Shown here piece by piece: positions 1 through 9,315 of a DNA stretch of 64,000 nt. This DNA comes from Tolypothrix bouteillei VB521301 (GTDB lineage: Bacteria > Cyanobacteriota > Cyanobacteriia > Cyanobacteriales > Nostocaceae). The translations under genes and the position numbers were made by a program. The stretch covers positions 8,593,123 through 8,657,122 of the forward strand of contig NZ_JHEG04000001.1 of NCBI RefSeq assembly GCF_000760695.4. Direction: 5' to 3'. Numbering within the stretch: position 1 is the first letter of the stretch; each line of letters begins with the position of its first letter. The notes beneath the pieces were generated by a model. The model saw only the letters and a list, made by a program, of their open reading frames with translations, was not told the origin of the DNA and did no database searches.

Positions 1-1
1 T

Positions 2-3000
2 GACTTTTTTATGGCGGCATCCCTGTATGAACAGTTGGGAGAAACCGAGCGGGCGATCGCACTTTACGCACAAGCCGGGGAGTTCTTGCGGGCAGCAGAG
101 TTACGCCAACAGCAACTAGGTGATGAGCAAGCTGTGTTCGATCGCCAATTCCAAGAATTGCTGCAAAGATCTCAACGGGTAGAACAACTAGCCCAATTGT
201 GTGCAGAGCAAGCCAATGCTGCAGGACAATCTGCTACCCAAAAAGCCAAATTATGGCGGCGGATCAAAGATTTGGCACAGCAAGATCTGTTGGGGCAAAA
301 ATGGCTGGACTTGGTAGCGATTGAGCTTCCTGAGATAGAAGTGCAGGATCGTCGCTATTTTGAGGAGCAGGCAACAAGATGGGTAACAGATGCAACTAAG
401 CAAGTTTTAGCAGATTATGTTGATGCGATTGGTTTGGATTTAGGCACTAGTAACAGTGTAGTGTGTCTTTACAACAAACGAGAAAGAAGACCAGAAGTTG
501 TGGAACGGCGAAGACAACGGCAGATCCCCTCGGTTTTCGCGATCGACCAATCGGGGCGGGAAATAGTAGGAACCCCCATTGCTGAGTTGTTGAGCAAGTC
601 CCCTCGCGCCATCATCACCAAAGCTAAACGGCACATGGGAACAGACCTAAAATTTCGCGCAGCGGGTCAGGAATATCGAGCCGAAGAAATTTCCGCCCGC
701 ATTATCAACTGTGCGCGTGAGTTTGCCAGGGAGTACCTGCGAACACAGATTACCGCCCGAGTTTCGACAATTGCCGCAAGAACGATGGGATCCGCTGCTC
801 CTGCTGATTGGGTGAATGAGTTTCTAGCGCAATATCCACCCGTAATTTCTTTAAACAACATCGTCATCACTGTACCAGCTTACTTTAATGAGGCGCAGAA
901 ACGGGCAACTAAAACTGCTGGATTTCTCGCGGATATTCGCGTGCTGCGGTTGATCCACGAGCCAACAGCGGCTTGTCTTGCCCAGCATATCTACGAACAT
1001 AAAACTGAAACAATTTTAGTCGCTGACTTAGGTGCGGGAACTTTCGACCTTTCCATTATTGAAACTGGAAGTGGTGTGTTTGAAGTACATCAGATTGAGG
1101 GTGATAACACTCTTGGAAGTGCAGATTTAGACGAAATCATCTACACGCACTTTAATGAATTTGTCAAGGTTGAGACAGGGCAAGAGATTCCGCGCAACAG
1201 TCAAGCTGCAACTCGCTTGCGCCAAGCTTGTGAAGAACTCAAGATTGAACTGTCTACACAAAGCGAATGGACAATCGATTTACCTTATCTGATTGGCGAT
1301 CGCACAATCCAATTAACCCTAACACGAGCAGAACTAGAACGATTGGCATCCCCCTGGCTGGAACGGATTCGCAGTACCTGCCAAAAAGTCACAGAAAAAC
1401 CCACTCGTGTCCTGCTGATTGGAGGGGGTGGGCTAATGCCCGCAGTTCGCCAATGTATTGGCGATGTATTTCATCTAGAGCCTGATTCTGCATACGATCC
1501 CTTGACAGTTGTTGCCCGTGGTGCGGCTTTGCAAGCGGCAATTCTCACGGGTGATTTCCATAACACGCTGTTGCTTGATGTTGTACCTTTTAGTTTAGGG
1601 ATTAAATGCCGGGTTGAGTCTGGGGAATTTCAGTTTAGTCGTGTCATTCCCAAACACACCACAATTCCCACTGACAACACCCAGCGATACACGACCACTG
1701 AAGATAACCAAACTGCGGTTAGAATTGAGGTTTTTCAGGGAGAATCATCTGTTTCTGAAGAAAATTTCAAGATTGGCGAATTTATCTTACAAGGCATTCC
1801 CATTGCCCCAGCCGGCGTACCGCAAATTGATGTTAAGTTTGCTATTGATGCTAATTGTTTGCTCACTGTAACGGCTCGGGACGTTGGGACAGGTAATGAA
1901 CAGAGTATTACGATCGCTGATTCTCATTTGCTCACCCCCGCACAAATGACTTCGCTGCAAAGTCGATTCCGTGACTCACAACTCTATCAAAAATCGCTAT
2001 CTGGTTTAGAAAAGCTGATGGCAAAGTTGCAAGCGACCTTGCACGATGTAGAAACAGCAGACGTTCTTGCTTTGTCAACCCGCTTTCAAGATCGCTTTCA
2101 AACTTACGAAAGACATCGGGAACGCTATTCACCCACATCTGCGAATAACAATACACTTTTTGATATTTATCGCGATCGCATTCAATTAGAGAACAACACC
2201 AGATTAGCACTAGATCAATGGAATACCTTAAGCCGCAGTATTCGCCTGTGGTTAGATGGTTATAAATCTTTAGATTGGCGTGCTACAGAAATTACCGATC
2301 GAGTACAGCGTTTGTTAGAAGATGGCGAGCAGTTACTGCAACGCGCTGAAGATGCCAAAATGGTTATCATTGATATCGCAGCCAACTATCAAAGATGGTT
2401 GAGCGTGCTGGAGAACTTGCCCATTAACCTTGAAGGTCAACCTCAAGAGCTAGCACAACATTTTTTACGTCTGCAACGTTACTCAGAAGCTTTGACCCAG
2501 TTTGAGCGACTGGCTGCACCTCTGTCTTCCCAACAAGTAGAACTTGGTTTAGAAATTCTAGCTCGTCTCCGACAACGCGAAGCTTACACAACGTTATTGC
2601 GCGAACATGCAGCCCCCTTGGGAGTTCACCAACCAGATTTTGCCAACCTCAATCATGCTGTCCGCATTTACACTGCCTCAGTTGTTTGGATACATGTTGA
2701 TATGAATGGTTGGGCTGCAAGTGGCAGTGGTTTTGTCATTGGCTCTCGCTACATCGCTACCAATCGCCACGTACTCATAAACGAGAAAACAGGAAACTGT
2801 GTTCCATCCCAAGCTGTACGGGTGATTACCAACGAGGGGGCTTTGGAAGTTGTATCGATTCATTTGCCCAGTTGGGGTGCAGATGATGTAGCAATTTTGG
2901 AGGTGCAGCCAGTATCTAATCCGCTGACACCCTTGCGCTTGGGCTTTTCGGAACTAGTAGAAGTGGGAGAGCGGATTGTAACCGTTGGTTTTCCTTCTCC

Positions 3001-3292
3001 TGAAAGTGGAGGATTTGTCGAGAATCTCTACTGCAACATAGGGTTAATTAATCGTGTCCGTCCCAGCCCGCTTTGCTCTCAGCGAGTGCTGGAGGTGAGC
3101 ATTCCTTTGCAAGGAGGTATCAGTGGCGCACCTATCTTGAATCAATGGAGCGAAGTAATTGGACTGTTAACTTTCTCGTTGGAGCGCAGACAGGAGTCGG
3201 CTAGCGGACAGATTCACAGCGATCGGTCATTTTATGCCATTCCGGTAGAACTTTTACGCCGCTTGCGAGCCGCAATTAATAATGAATGGTAA
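2..3292 (+). CDS. Hsp70-like ATPase fused to a C-terminal trypsin-like protease (5' end may lie outside the window)
   Basis: Residues are counted from the first Met in the window (base 11). The frame is open to the left edge and the first ~125 residues look like TPR-type helices (LGETERAIALYAQAGEF), so the true start is probably upstream. An Hsp70/DnaK-type actin-fold ATPase begins near residue 138 with the phosphate-1 motif GLDLGTSNSVV, followed by the phosphate-2-like ADLGAGTFDLS and the adenosine motif LLIGGGGL. A beta-sandwich-like segment and a helical stretch follow. The last ~190 residues are a trypsin-like serine protease with H920 (ATNRHV), D959 (DDVAIL) and S1038 (GGISGAP), so the catalytic triad is intact. 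Established: such multidomain NTPase/trypsin proteins occur in cyanobacterial and actinobacterial conflict or signalling systems. Inference: a chaperone-like sensor controlling a protease effector, supported by effector-associated-domain relics just downstream. Confidence 0.85.
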   Translation, partial: DFFMAASLYEQLGETERAIALYAQAGEFLRAAELRQQQLGDEQAVFDRQFQELLQRSQRVEQLAQLCAEQANAAGQSATQKAKLWRRIKDLAQQDLLGQKWLDLVAIELPEIEVQDRRYFEEQATRWVTDATKQVLADYVDAIGLDLGTSNSVVCLYNKRERRPEVVERRRQRQIPSVFAIDQSGREIVGTPIAELLSKSPRAIITKAKRHMGTDLKFRAAGQEYRAEEISARIINCAREFAREYLRTQITARVSTIAARTMGSAAPADWVNEFLAQYPPVISLNNIVITVPAYFNEAQKRATKTAGFLADIRVLRLIHEPTAACLAQHIYEHKTETILVADLGAGTFDLSIIETGSGVFEVHQIEGDNTLGSADLDEIIYTHFNEFVKVETGQEIPRNSQAATRLRQACEELKIELSTQSEWTIDLPYLIGDRTIQLTLTRAELERLASPWLERIRSTCQKVTEKPTRVLLIGGGGLMPAVRQCIGDVFHLEPDSAYDPLTVVARGAALQAAILTGDFHNTLLLDVVPFSLGIKCRVESGEFQFSRVIPKHTTIPTDNTQRYTTTEDNQTAVRIEVFQGESSVSEENFKIGEFILQGIPIAPAGVPQIDVKFAIDANCLLTVTARDVGTGNEQSITIADSHLLTPAQMTSLQSRFRDSQLYQKSLSGLEKLMAKLQATLHDVETADVLALSTRFQDRFQTYERHRERYSPTSANNNTLFDIYRDRIQLENNTRLALDQWNTLSRSIRLWLDGYKSLDWRATEITDRVQRLLEDGEQLLQRAEDAKMVIIDIAANYQRWLSVLENLPINLEGQPQELAQHFLRLQRYSEALTQFERLAAPLSSQQVELGLEILARLRQREAYTTLLREHAAPLGVHQPDFANLNHAVRIYTASVVWIHVDMNGWAASGSGFVIGSRYIATNRHVLINEKTGNCVPSQAVRVITNEGALEVVSIHLPSWGADDVAILEVQPVSNPLTPLRLGFSELVEVGERIVTVGFPSPESGGFVENLYCNIGLINRVRPSPLCSQRVLEVSIPLQGGISGAPILNQWSEVIGLLTFSLERRQESASGQIHSDRSFYAIPVELLRRLRAAINNEW

Positions 3293-3435
3293 CTACTAGG
3301 GCGCTCGTCGAGATAAGTAGAGAGGCGCAAAAAAACCGAACTGTGTAACGAAGCTAGGACTTACGCTCAGTCATACCAAATCCGTTTCTCCAACCCCTTT
3401 TACCCTAACGATTGGAAATCGTGGCTGTACAAACG

Positions 3436-3453
3436 AAGTCCGCCTACGCGGAC
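3436..3453. repeat. Short palindromic extragenic repeat (AGTCCGC/GCGGACT)
   Basis: AGTCCGC, a four-base loop and GCGGACT form a perfect 7-bp stem. From general knowledge, similar GC-rich palindromes are scattered between cyanobacterial genes. It lies in the 300-bp spacer between the Hsp70-protease gene and the EAD1 relic; no gene is visible in the rest of that spacer. Confidence 0.5.
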
Positions 3454-3600
3454 TAGATTATTAAAGGGGGTACAAGAGGCGGATTTAGTATCAGTCGTTG
3501 CGCTACATAATCTAGTACAAACTCCCCCAGTTTATCAAATCGTTCCTGTCCAAATTGCTCTTTCAGTTCCCGCAACAACAAATTGCGATCGCTTTTAAGC
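3453..3600 (-). pseudogene. Possible frameshifted continuation of the EAD1 gene
   Basis: Continuing from the EAD1 gene in another frame, about 35 residues look protein-like and amphipathic (LLLRELKEQFGQERFDKLGE). The sequence then becomes generic proline-rich extragenic sequence (LNPPLVPPLII). I do not recognise a family. It may be the remnant of the effector half of an EAD1 protein or chance coding potential. Confidence 0.3.
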
Positions 3601-3843
3601 TTAGATGCCAGGATTCGATTTATGTGCTGCATCAACTAAATCTTTAAGCCATCCTTCAGATTTGGCTTTTTGTATTAATCTGAAAACGATTTCTTTTAAA
3701 TCACTACCTACAACAATTACGTTTAAATTTTTTTCTAATTTAACTAATAACATCTCCTCTAACGAAAATTTATTAGGAAAAGCATCAATGAAAGCTTCTT
3801 GTAATTTTTGATGCTGTTTACCAGATAAGTGTATATTTTTCAA
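3601..3843 (-). CDS. Small protein: effector-associated domain 1 (EAD1)-like, possibly a relic
   Basis: This 80-residue frame reads as an almost complete EAD1-type death-like domain: LSGKQHQKLQEAFIDAFP, then FSLEEMLLVKLEKNLN, a VVGSDLKEIVFRLIQKA helix and SEGWLKDLVDAA at the end. Family knowledge: EAD1 is a small adaptor domain that couples sensors to effectors (caspases, trypsins, NTPases) by homotypic contacts in bacterial conflict systems. It stops right after the domain, at NPGI. A different frame (3453-3635) continues with a plausible helical segment (LLLRELKEQFGQERFDKLGE), so a larger protein may have been broken by a frameshift. Whether the isolated domain is expressed is unknown. Confidence 0.6.
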   Translation of the reverse strand: MKNIHLSGKQHQKLQEAFIDAFPNKFSLEEMLLVKLEKNLNVIVVGSDLKEIVFRLIQKAKSEGWLKDLVDAAHKSNPGI

Positions 3844-4064
3844 TACAAGTTAGTTATATTGCAGATAATTCGAGAAAATAATGCAATACAGTTGTATAAC
3901 CGTTAGTGAATGCGATTCACACCTAATGCAAGACCTAATTCTCGCACTCGTCCAATACGCGATAACTATTATACAACAGCAGGCGGGACTGGGAAATTGA
4001 GTCATCTCCTAAAAACAATCGGGACTTGAGGTGACCTTCAGGTGACCTTCAAACATAACTCAGT

Positions 4065-4207
4065 TCAATTCCGGGTTTTTTAGTTGCTTGAGAAATTCGT
4101 TCATCAAACCATGTTTTTCAATCAAAGCAATTGCTTCGTCAATAGCTCCAGACCTATTACCCAGTGGAATCAAGTAAGGAAATTGTATGCGGTAGCAAAC
4201 CCACTTT
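4065..4207 (-). pseudogene. C-terminal protein remnant with no start codon
   Basis: The reverse strand encodes, without an ATG and bounded upstream by TAA, the stretch LIPLGNRSGAIDEAIALIEK followed by HGLMNEFLKQLKNPELN and a stop. The regular amphipathic helices look like a real protein C-terminus, not random sequence. Family not recognised. It lies among other broken conflict-gene pieces, so I interpret it as another decayed segment. Confidence 0.35.
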
Positions 4208-4345
4208 TACGTACTTCTTACATTTTCTAGACGCTACCGACTTCTTGAGCGCTTTGATTCTATTAGGGTTAGTTCCTCTTTTGTTTGTTTTTTGCTGCAT
4301 AAATCCTCCTGTTGTTTTGAATCTACATATAGACGATTGAATCGT

Positions 4346-4530
4346 CTATATGTAGGTTTGATTCACGCTAGAAACAACAAGACGGTTGTTGCTGATTGGA
4401 AGCCAACGCGTCCGATCGCGCACGTTGGCAAAGTCGGGTAAGTTGTGGACAATGCGGGTGAGTCGTTGGAAGTCAAGCTGGGATAGCTGGACGGTCACGA
4501 TTACTGCTCCTATACAGTAAGGCGTTTCTA
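4346..4530 (-). pseudogene. Effector-associated-domain-like N-terminal fragment
   Basis: The reverse strand reads VTVQLSQLDFQRLTRIVHNL then PDFANVRDRTRWL before losing resemblance. The pattern of an LDFQRL helix, then LPDFANVRDR, resembles the N-terminal helices of small EAD-type domains in cyanobacterial multidomain signalling proteins. The fragment is cut after about 40 residues. Placement is by memory of the motif only, so confidence is low to moderate. Confidence 0.35.
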
Positions 4531-4673
4531 CTTTAGTAGAAGGCAAGATAAATTTGTGGCTGCTAGCTGTAGCCAGCCTTTTTTTTGTTGGTATCACTAC
4601 TAATATTCTTTGACACTAGGAAGTTATTTTGCTAGAAATGTGAGAATGATATTAAAAGAATGTACTTAGATAA

Positions 4674-4826
4674 ATGAAAATATGTTTTATAACTCTTAAA
4701 GGTTTCCGCTGTTTTGGTGATACACCAACTACTGTGAGTTATCAGATGGTATCACGGGATTTGACGGAACCAATGGTTTTGGAAAGGCCGCCTTACTTGA
4801 AGCGATTTTACGTGTATTTGGTATAA
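4674..4826 (+). pseudogene. Frameshifted N-terminus of an AAA/OLD-like ATPase
   Basis: From ATG 4674 the frame gives MKICFITLKGFRCFGDTPTT, typical of SMC/OLD/RecF-type ATPases where strand 1 leads into a KGFRxF motif. After a one-base shift near 4743 the reading continues DGITGFDGTNGFGKAALLEA then ILRVFG, with a Walker A GTNGFGKA. The usual G-S-G-K-T/S is degraded to GFGKA. No later ATPase motifs follow, so only about 50 codons of a probable OLD-type or AAA15/21-type gene remain. Confidence 0.55.
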
Positions 4827-5578
4827 TTATATATAAAGTTTTAGCTGGCTCATCCAAAGAGCTACCCGTGTGTCCTGGATAACTTCTCGCCCCTGAAATC
4901 TAAACAATAGATGAAGCTCTATGCTAATACGCTTTGGCATTGGTACGGTAGATACTTGTTCAAGAATGCATACTTGTTCATTTTATTATGGTTGTACTAC
5001 CGGATGTGATATTAGCCATTAGCTATTAGCAATCCAAATTTTTACAAATGATTTAGGATTGCTATAGAGAAATTTTGTTTTTTTATAAAACTACACTTAA
5101 TACTTAGTATTTCAAAGAAAAATGAAATTAGGATGAAATTTTCACGGCAACCAGTAACAGAATAATCTGCAATCCATAATTGCAAATTGGACTGAAGCCA
5201 CTTGACTCTCCAGCTAATAGGAGGGTTTAAGATAAACTCAGTAATTTTTTCTGGGTGATTTTGCGAAAACACAAACCTCTGTAACGAAAAGTAAAATCTT
5301 ATTAATTCGGCCTCCAGATATGATGCAGGCGCTCAATTGCAATTGCAAAGTAATTACGCTTGTTAACCCTAAACCACTAAATTAGTATTACCTAAAGAAA
5401 TCCAAATTTATGGAAAGATGTTAAAAATAGCTGGGAAATTGGGAAAAATACTTGACGTTAGGTAAGACATGACCGATCTCATTCGTAATTTGGTAAGTCA
5501 TGCCCTACCTACTTTCACAATTTATATTGCAATTCAATAACTCTAAATTAATAAACAAATTGAATGATTTATCAATGT
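4827..5578. other. Gene-free spacer
   Basis: About 750 bases of AT-rich sequence. Near 5018 there is a short run of the GCCATTAGCTATTAGC heptamer type found elsewhere in the window. A 76-codon reverse frame at 5042-5272 shows no recognisable domain or composition and is not called. No clear promoter or RNA structure seen. Confidence 0.4.
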
Positions 5579-6337
5579 ATGGACACTCATGGATTTTACC
5601 GCCGACCTTTACCGTCACAACTTATTGCTTTTTCATCTTTAGAAGGCAGACAAATTTTCACAGAAGCATTAACTCTAGGAGGTATGGACAGTTACTTTGC
5701 TCTGGCTGAGCAGTTTCATACCCAGTCAGAACCTGCTTATTGCGGTCTTGGTACGCTCGTTGTTGTCCTTAACGCACTGTCCATCGATCCGGGTCGAATC
5801 TGGAAAGGTTTGTGGCGATGGTACAGTGAGGAAATACTTGATTGCTGCTTGCAATTGCGAGCAATTAAAGAACGGGGAATGACATTTGACCAATTTGTCT
5901 GTTTGGGACGTTGTAATGGAGCGAAAGTAGAGGCTTATCGTTATGATAATACAACTATCGAAGCATTTCGAGAAGCGATCGAACAAGCTGCTCGATCTCC
6001 AGAAGGGTTTCACATGGTTGTCTCTTACTCACGAGAAGTTTTAGGACAAACTGGAGATGGGCATTTTTCCCCGATAGGAGGATATCATCGAAAACGAGAT
6101 TTAGTTTTAATTATGGATGTTGCTCGCTTTAAATACCCGTCACACTGGGTTCCTTTATCACTACTCTGGGATGCTCTTGCTCCTCTCGATCCGGCAACTG
6201 GAAAGCCCCGAGGTTACATTTTATTATCGAAAGAAGACGATTTTCGATCGCATTCTTCTCCAACTTGTACTGATTTTCTAGCTAATAAACAACTCAATAT
6301 ATTGGAAACATACATGAATATATCCCAGCCTTTTTAA
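5579..6337 (+). CDS. Phytochelatin synthase, eukaryote-like catalytic domain
   Basis: Glutathione gamma-glutamylcysteinyltransferase (papain-like clan). It joins gamma-Glu-Cys units of glutathione into metal-binding phytochelatins, or, in some bacteria, only cleaves glutathione. Counting from the chosen ATG at 5579 (MDTHGFYRRPLP), the triad falls at C55 (EPAYCGLG), H162 (GHFSPIGGY) and D180 (DVARFKYP), almost the same numbering as plant AtPCS1 (C56/H162/D180). The blocks IDPGRIWKGLWRWYSEE, CNGAKVEAYR and RGYILLS are typical of plant and animal enzymes; the short cyanobacterial Alr0975-type hydrolases are much more divergent. The Cys-rich C-terminal half of plant PCS is absent. An in-frame ATG 15 bases upstream (5564) is possible. 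Fumarylacetoacetase follows after 60 bp. Confidence 0.9.
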   Translation: MDTHGFYRRPLPSQLIAFSSLEGRQIFTEALTLGGMDSYFALAEQFHTQSEPAYCGLGTLVVVLNALSIDPGRIWKGLWRWYSEEILDCCLQLRAIKERGMTFDQFVCLGRCNGAKVEAYRYDNTTIEAFREAIEQAARSPEGFHMVVSYSREVLGQTGDGHFSPIGGYHRKRDLVLIMDVARFKYPSHWVPLSLLWDALAPLDPATGKPRGYILLSKEDDFRSHSSPTCTDFLANKQLNILETYMNISQPF

Positions 6338-6397
6338 GACTTTCCATTGCCAACTACTCGATCGCTAAATTTTACGCCAATCTAATTATAAAATGTT

Positions 6398-7711
6398 ATG
6401 AGTCGTCTCATTGATACCACCCATGACCCGAACTTGCATAGTTGGGTAGAATCTGCCAATTGCAAGAACACTGATTTTCCAATTCAAAACTTACCTTTTG
6501 GTGTATTTCAACTTTCAGACAGCGCTGAACTCCCACGCATCGGTGTTGCTATTGGCGACCAAATTCTTGATTTGTTCCTATGCTTGCAGACAGGGCTTTT
6601 GCAAGAACTTCCGGAACATTTACAAGCAGCTTGCGGGAAATCTCACTTAAATCCACTTATGGAACTCGGAAGTGGGGCTTCACTCATGTTACGCCGTCAC
6701 CTAAGCCAATTACTACAGTGGAACGAGCGATCGCCTGAAGCACAACAAATGCTCGTTCCCATGTCTCATGCTAAGCTTTTACTACCTGCCTCTATTGGTA
6801 ATTATACTGATTTTTATGCTTCCATTTTTCATGCGACTAACGTAGGCAAGCTTTTTCGTCCGGACAACCCCCTCTTACCTAACTACAAACATATACCCAT
6901 TGCTTATCACGGACGTGCCTCCTCGATTATACCAAGCGATCGAGCTATTGCACGCCCCAAGGGTCAGAGAAAAAGCCCTGAAGCACTCACCCCTAGTTTT
7001 GAAGCAACTCAAATGCTCGATTACGAACTCGAAGTTGGTTTCTTTGTAGGTGTTGGGAATGAGTTAGGACAACCCATTCCCATAGATACCGCCGAAGAAC
7101 ATATCTTCGGGTTGTGTTTGGTCAACGATTGGTCAGCAAGGGATATTCAGGCTTGGGAATATCAGCCCCTCGGTCCTTTTTTAGCTAAAAGCTTTGCAAC
7201 GACTGTCTCTCCTTGGGTAGTGACTCTTGAAGCACTCGCACCTTTCCGAACTCCTGCTTTTAAGCGTGCTCCGGACGATCCTTTAGTGCTATCTTATCTG
7301 TCTTCCCCAGCAGATACTACAATGGGGGGTGTTGATATCGCAGTTGAAGCTTTAGTGCGATCGCTGCAAATGCGGGAGGCGGGAATAGAACCCTTCCGCC
7401 TGAGCCGTGGCTCTTTTAAAGATATGTACTGGACAATAGCACAAATGCTCACCCATCACGCGAGTAATGGTTGTAACCTCCATTCTGGCGATTTGTTAGC
7501 TAGTGGAACAGTTTCAGGTACTGCAATTGGTTCGCAAGGATGTTTGTTAGAGATAACTCAGCGTGGAGCCAATCCGGTTGAACTCCCGACAGGCGAGATG
7601 CGCTCTTTTTTGTTAAATGATGATGAAGTGATTTTGCGCGGCTACTGTGAGAAACCAGGTTTTGCTAGGATAGGTTTTGGAGAGTGTCGAGGTGCGATCT
7701 TACCTGAGTAG
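6398..7711 (+). CDS. fahA: Fumarylacetoacetase
   Basis: Hydrolyses 4-fumarylacetoacetate to fumarate and acetoacetate, the last step of tyrosine/homogentisate breakdown (EC 3.7.1.2). Full length at 437 residues, with the N-terminal SH3-like domain (NLPFGVFQ) followed by the FAH catalytic fold. Visible catalytic features: NYTDFYASIFHATNVG with the metal Asp and catalytic His, ALLPNY-like LLPNYKHIPIAYHGRASS, metal ligands in MLDYELEVGFFVG, and LVNDWSARDIQAWEYQPLGP. No other tyrosine-catabolism gene is visible nearby. It lies 60 bp after the phytochelatin synthase gene, so they could be cotranscribed; any link through glutathione chemistry is only inference. Confidence 0.95.
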   Translation: MSRLIDTTHDPNLHSWVESANCKNTDFPIQNLPFGVFQLSDSAELPRIGVAIGDQILDLFLCLQTGLLQELPEHLQAACGKSHLNPLMELGSGASLMLRRHLSQLLQWNERSPEAQQMLVPMSHAKLLLPASIGNYTDFYASIFHATNVGKLFRPDNPLLPNYKHIPIAYHGRASSIIPSDRAIARPKGQRKSPEALTPSFEATQMLDYELEVGFFVGVGNELGQPIPIDTAEEHIFGLCLVNDWSARDIQAWEYQPLGPFLAKSFATTVSPWVVTLEALAPFRTPAFKRAPDDPLVLSYLSSPADTTMGGVDIAVEALVRSLQMREAGIEPFRLSRGSFKDMYWTIAQMLTHHASNGCNLHSGDLLASGTVSGTAIGSQGCLLEITQRGANPVELPTGEMRSFLLNDDEVILRGYCEKPGFARIGFGECRGAILPE

Positions 7712-7814
7712 GGCAGAAGCTTTGCTCAATCTAAAATCCAAAATTCTCCTTCTGGGTACTCTAAACGCCAAAAAAAAGCGATAATCTAAGTTTATCATTT
7801 AGTTGCCATTCATC

Positions 7815-9182
7815 ATGGCTCATGGCTTTTCAGATCGAGACCTGCGAGGTTGTTCCTTTAGAGGTGCTGACCTTACGGGTGCTAACTTTTTTCGTTCGGA
7901 TATTCGCGGCGCAGATTTTACTAATGCTACCCTGACGGGTGCAAATTTCTGTCAGGCAAAAGCTGGCTTGCAGCCGAGTCAGGCAATGCGTTTGGTATTT
8001 ATAGCAATTGTCTTGTCAGCACTCTTGGGATTGACGGCCATATTTGCTATTGTTTTTTTTGGCTGTGTACTTTTTCCTCTAGCGGTAACTCCAAGAAAAA
8101 TCTTGTCAGCAACACTGGTCTCAGAATTGTTTGCTGTCTATATACTTTTTAATATTCCTCATAACTTACGGGCGGCTTTAGGAACGATCGCAGCCACTGG
8201 AGCAATCTTAGGGGTAATATTTGGCTTGACCACAGGTAACTTTGTTGGGGTGAGTGCTGGAATAGTTGCAGCAGGGATAGCTGTAGGAGTGTGTACAGTT
8301 GCGATTGCGGTTTCCATCATAGCCGCAACAATTTCTGAGATGATGTACGGAGTTATAGCCGTGTTTGCGATCGTATGTGCAACTATAGCTAGCGCCATCT
8401 TAGGTTCTGTACTGGGAGTGATACTCGGTATCCCAGTTGTTCGGTTTCTTCGTAACGATGCTATCTTATCCTTGCCAAAAGCTGAAGCTTTATCTGGAAC
8501 CCTTATAGCAAGTACTTTTGGAATTGCCGCTGGTGCAATGATAGTGAGATATATAGTACGGCAAATTTTGGCAGAGGATAAAACATTTGGGTGGATGCGG
8601 AAGATTGCGATCGCTGTTCTGGTGAGATGGGGAACCAGTTTTAAGGGAGCTGATTTAACTCATGCTGATTTTGCTCATGCTACTCTAAAAAATACAGATT
8701 TTACAAATGCTACACTGACTCGCACTCACTTCCATTTGGCGCAACACCTTGAGACCGCTAAAGTTGATAATACAATTTTGTCCGATCCACACGTGAGAAA
8801 TGTAGTTGTTACAAAAAGAGTTGCCAAAGAATCGTTTGCTGGTTGTAACCTCAAAGGTGCTAACCTTTTGGGTGCAGATCTCCGCAATGCCGATTTTACA
8901 GAAGCAGATCTCAGTGAAGCAACATTAGAATATGCCAATTTGGAAGGCGCAAACCTAACAAAAACGAAAGCAATCAAAGCAGATTTTCGACAGGCAAAGC
9001 TTACAGGTGTATGTTTGGAAGCATGGAAAATAGATAAAACAACTCAACTGAAAGAAGCAATTTGTGATTATGTTTATCTCACTCAAAAGCAGCTAAAACG
9101 ATATCCTTTATATAGAAAATTTGTGTCCGAAGAATTTAGCCTTTGGGTAAAACAGAAGATAGACGAAGGGAGGTTACGTTAG
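7815..9182 (+). CDS. Pentapeptide-repeat membrane protein
   Basis: Residues ~5-50 and the C-terminal ~180 contain A(D/N)LxG pentapeptide repeats (GADLTGANFF, FTNATLTG, GANLLGADLRNADF), which fold as a right-handed quadrilateral beta-helix. Between them lies a ~210-residue hydrophobic region rich in Ala/Gly/Val/Ile with about six to eight possible membrane segments. The arrangement suggests two beta-helical caps on the same side of a membrane core. I chose ATG 7815 (MAHGFSDRDLRG); an in-frame TTG at 7803 would add four residues. No Shine-Dalgarno decides it. Substrate and role are unknown. Starts 103 bp after fahA. Confidence 0.8.
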   Translation: MAHGFSDRDLRGCSFRGADLTGANFFRSDIRGADFTNATLTGANFCQAKAGLQPSQAMRLVFIAIVLSALLGLTAIFAIVFFGCVLFPLAVTPRKILSATLVSELFAVYILFNIPHNLRAALGTIAATGAILGVIFGLTTGNFVGVSAGIVAAGIAVGVCTVAIAVSIIAATISEMMYGVIAVFAIVCATIASAILGSVLGVILGIPVVRFLRNDAILSLPKAEALSGTLIASTFGIAAGAMIVRYIVRQILAEDKTFGWMRKIAIAVLVRWGTSFKGADLTHADFAHATLKNTDFTNATLTRTHFHLAQHLETAKVDNTILSDPHVRNVVVTKRVAKESFAGCNLKGANLLGADLRNADFTEADLSEATLEYANLEGANLTKTKAIKADFRQAKLTGVCLEAWKIDKTTQLKEAICDYVYLTQKQLKRYPLYRKFVSEEFSLWVKQKIDEGRLR

Positions 9183-9315
9183 TCAAAATACCAGATTTCT
9201 TAAAGAATGGACTATCTTACAGCCTCCCACTCTTATCTTATTTTTAAAACCGCAGAGGATATACCAGAATGGCGAAAAAAAGAGAAGTAGAGAAGTAGAG
9301 AAGAAGTTATGAATT

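Noticed and set aside
5042..5272. 76-codon reverse frame
   Set aside because: No recognisable domain, odd composition and no ribosome binding site.
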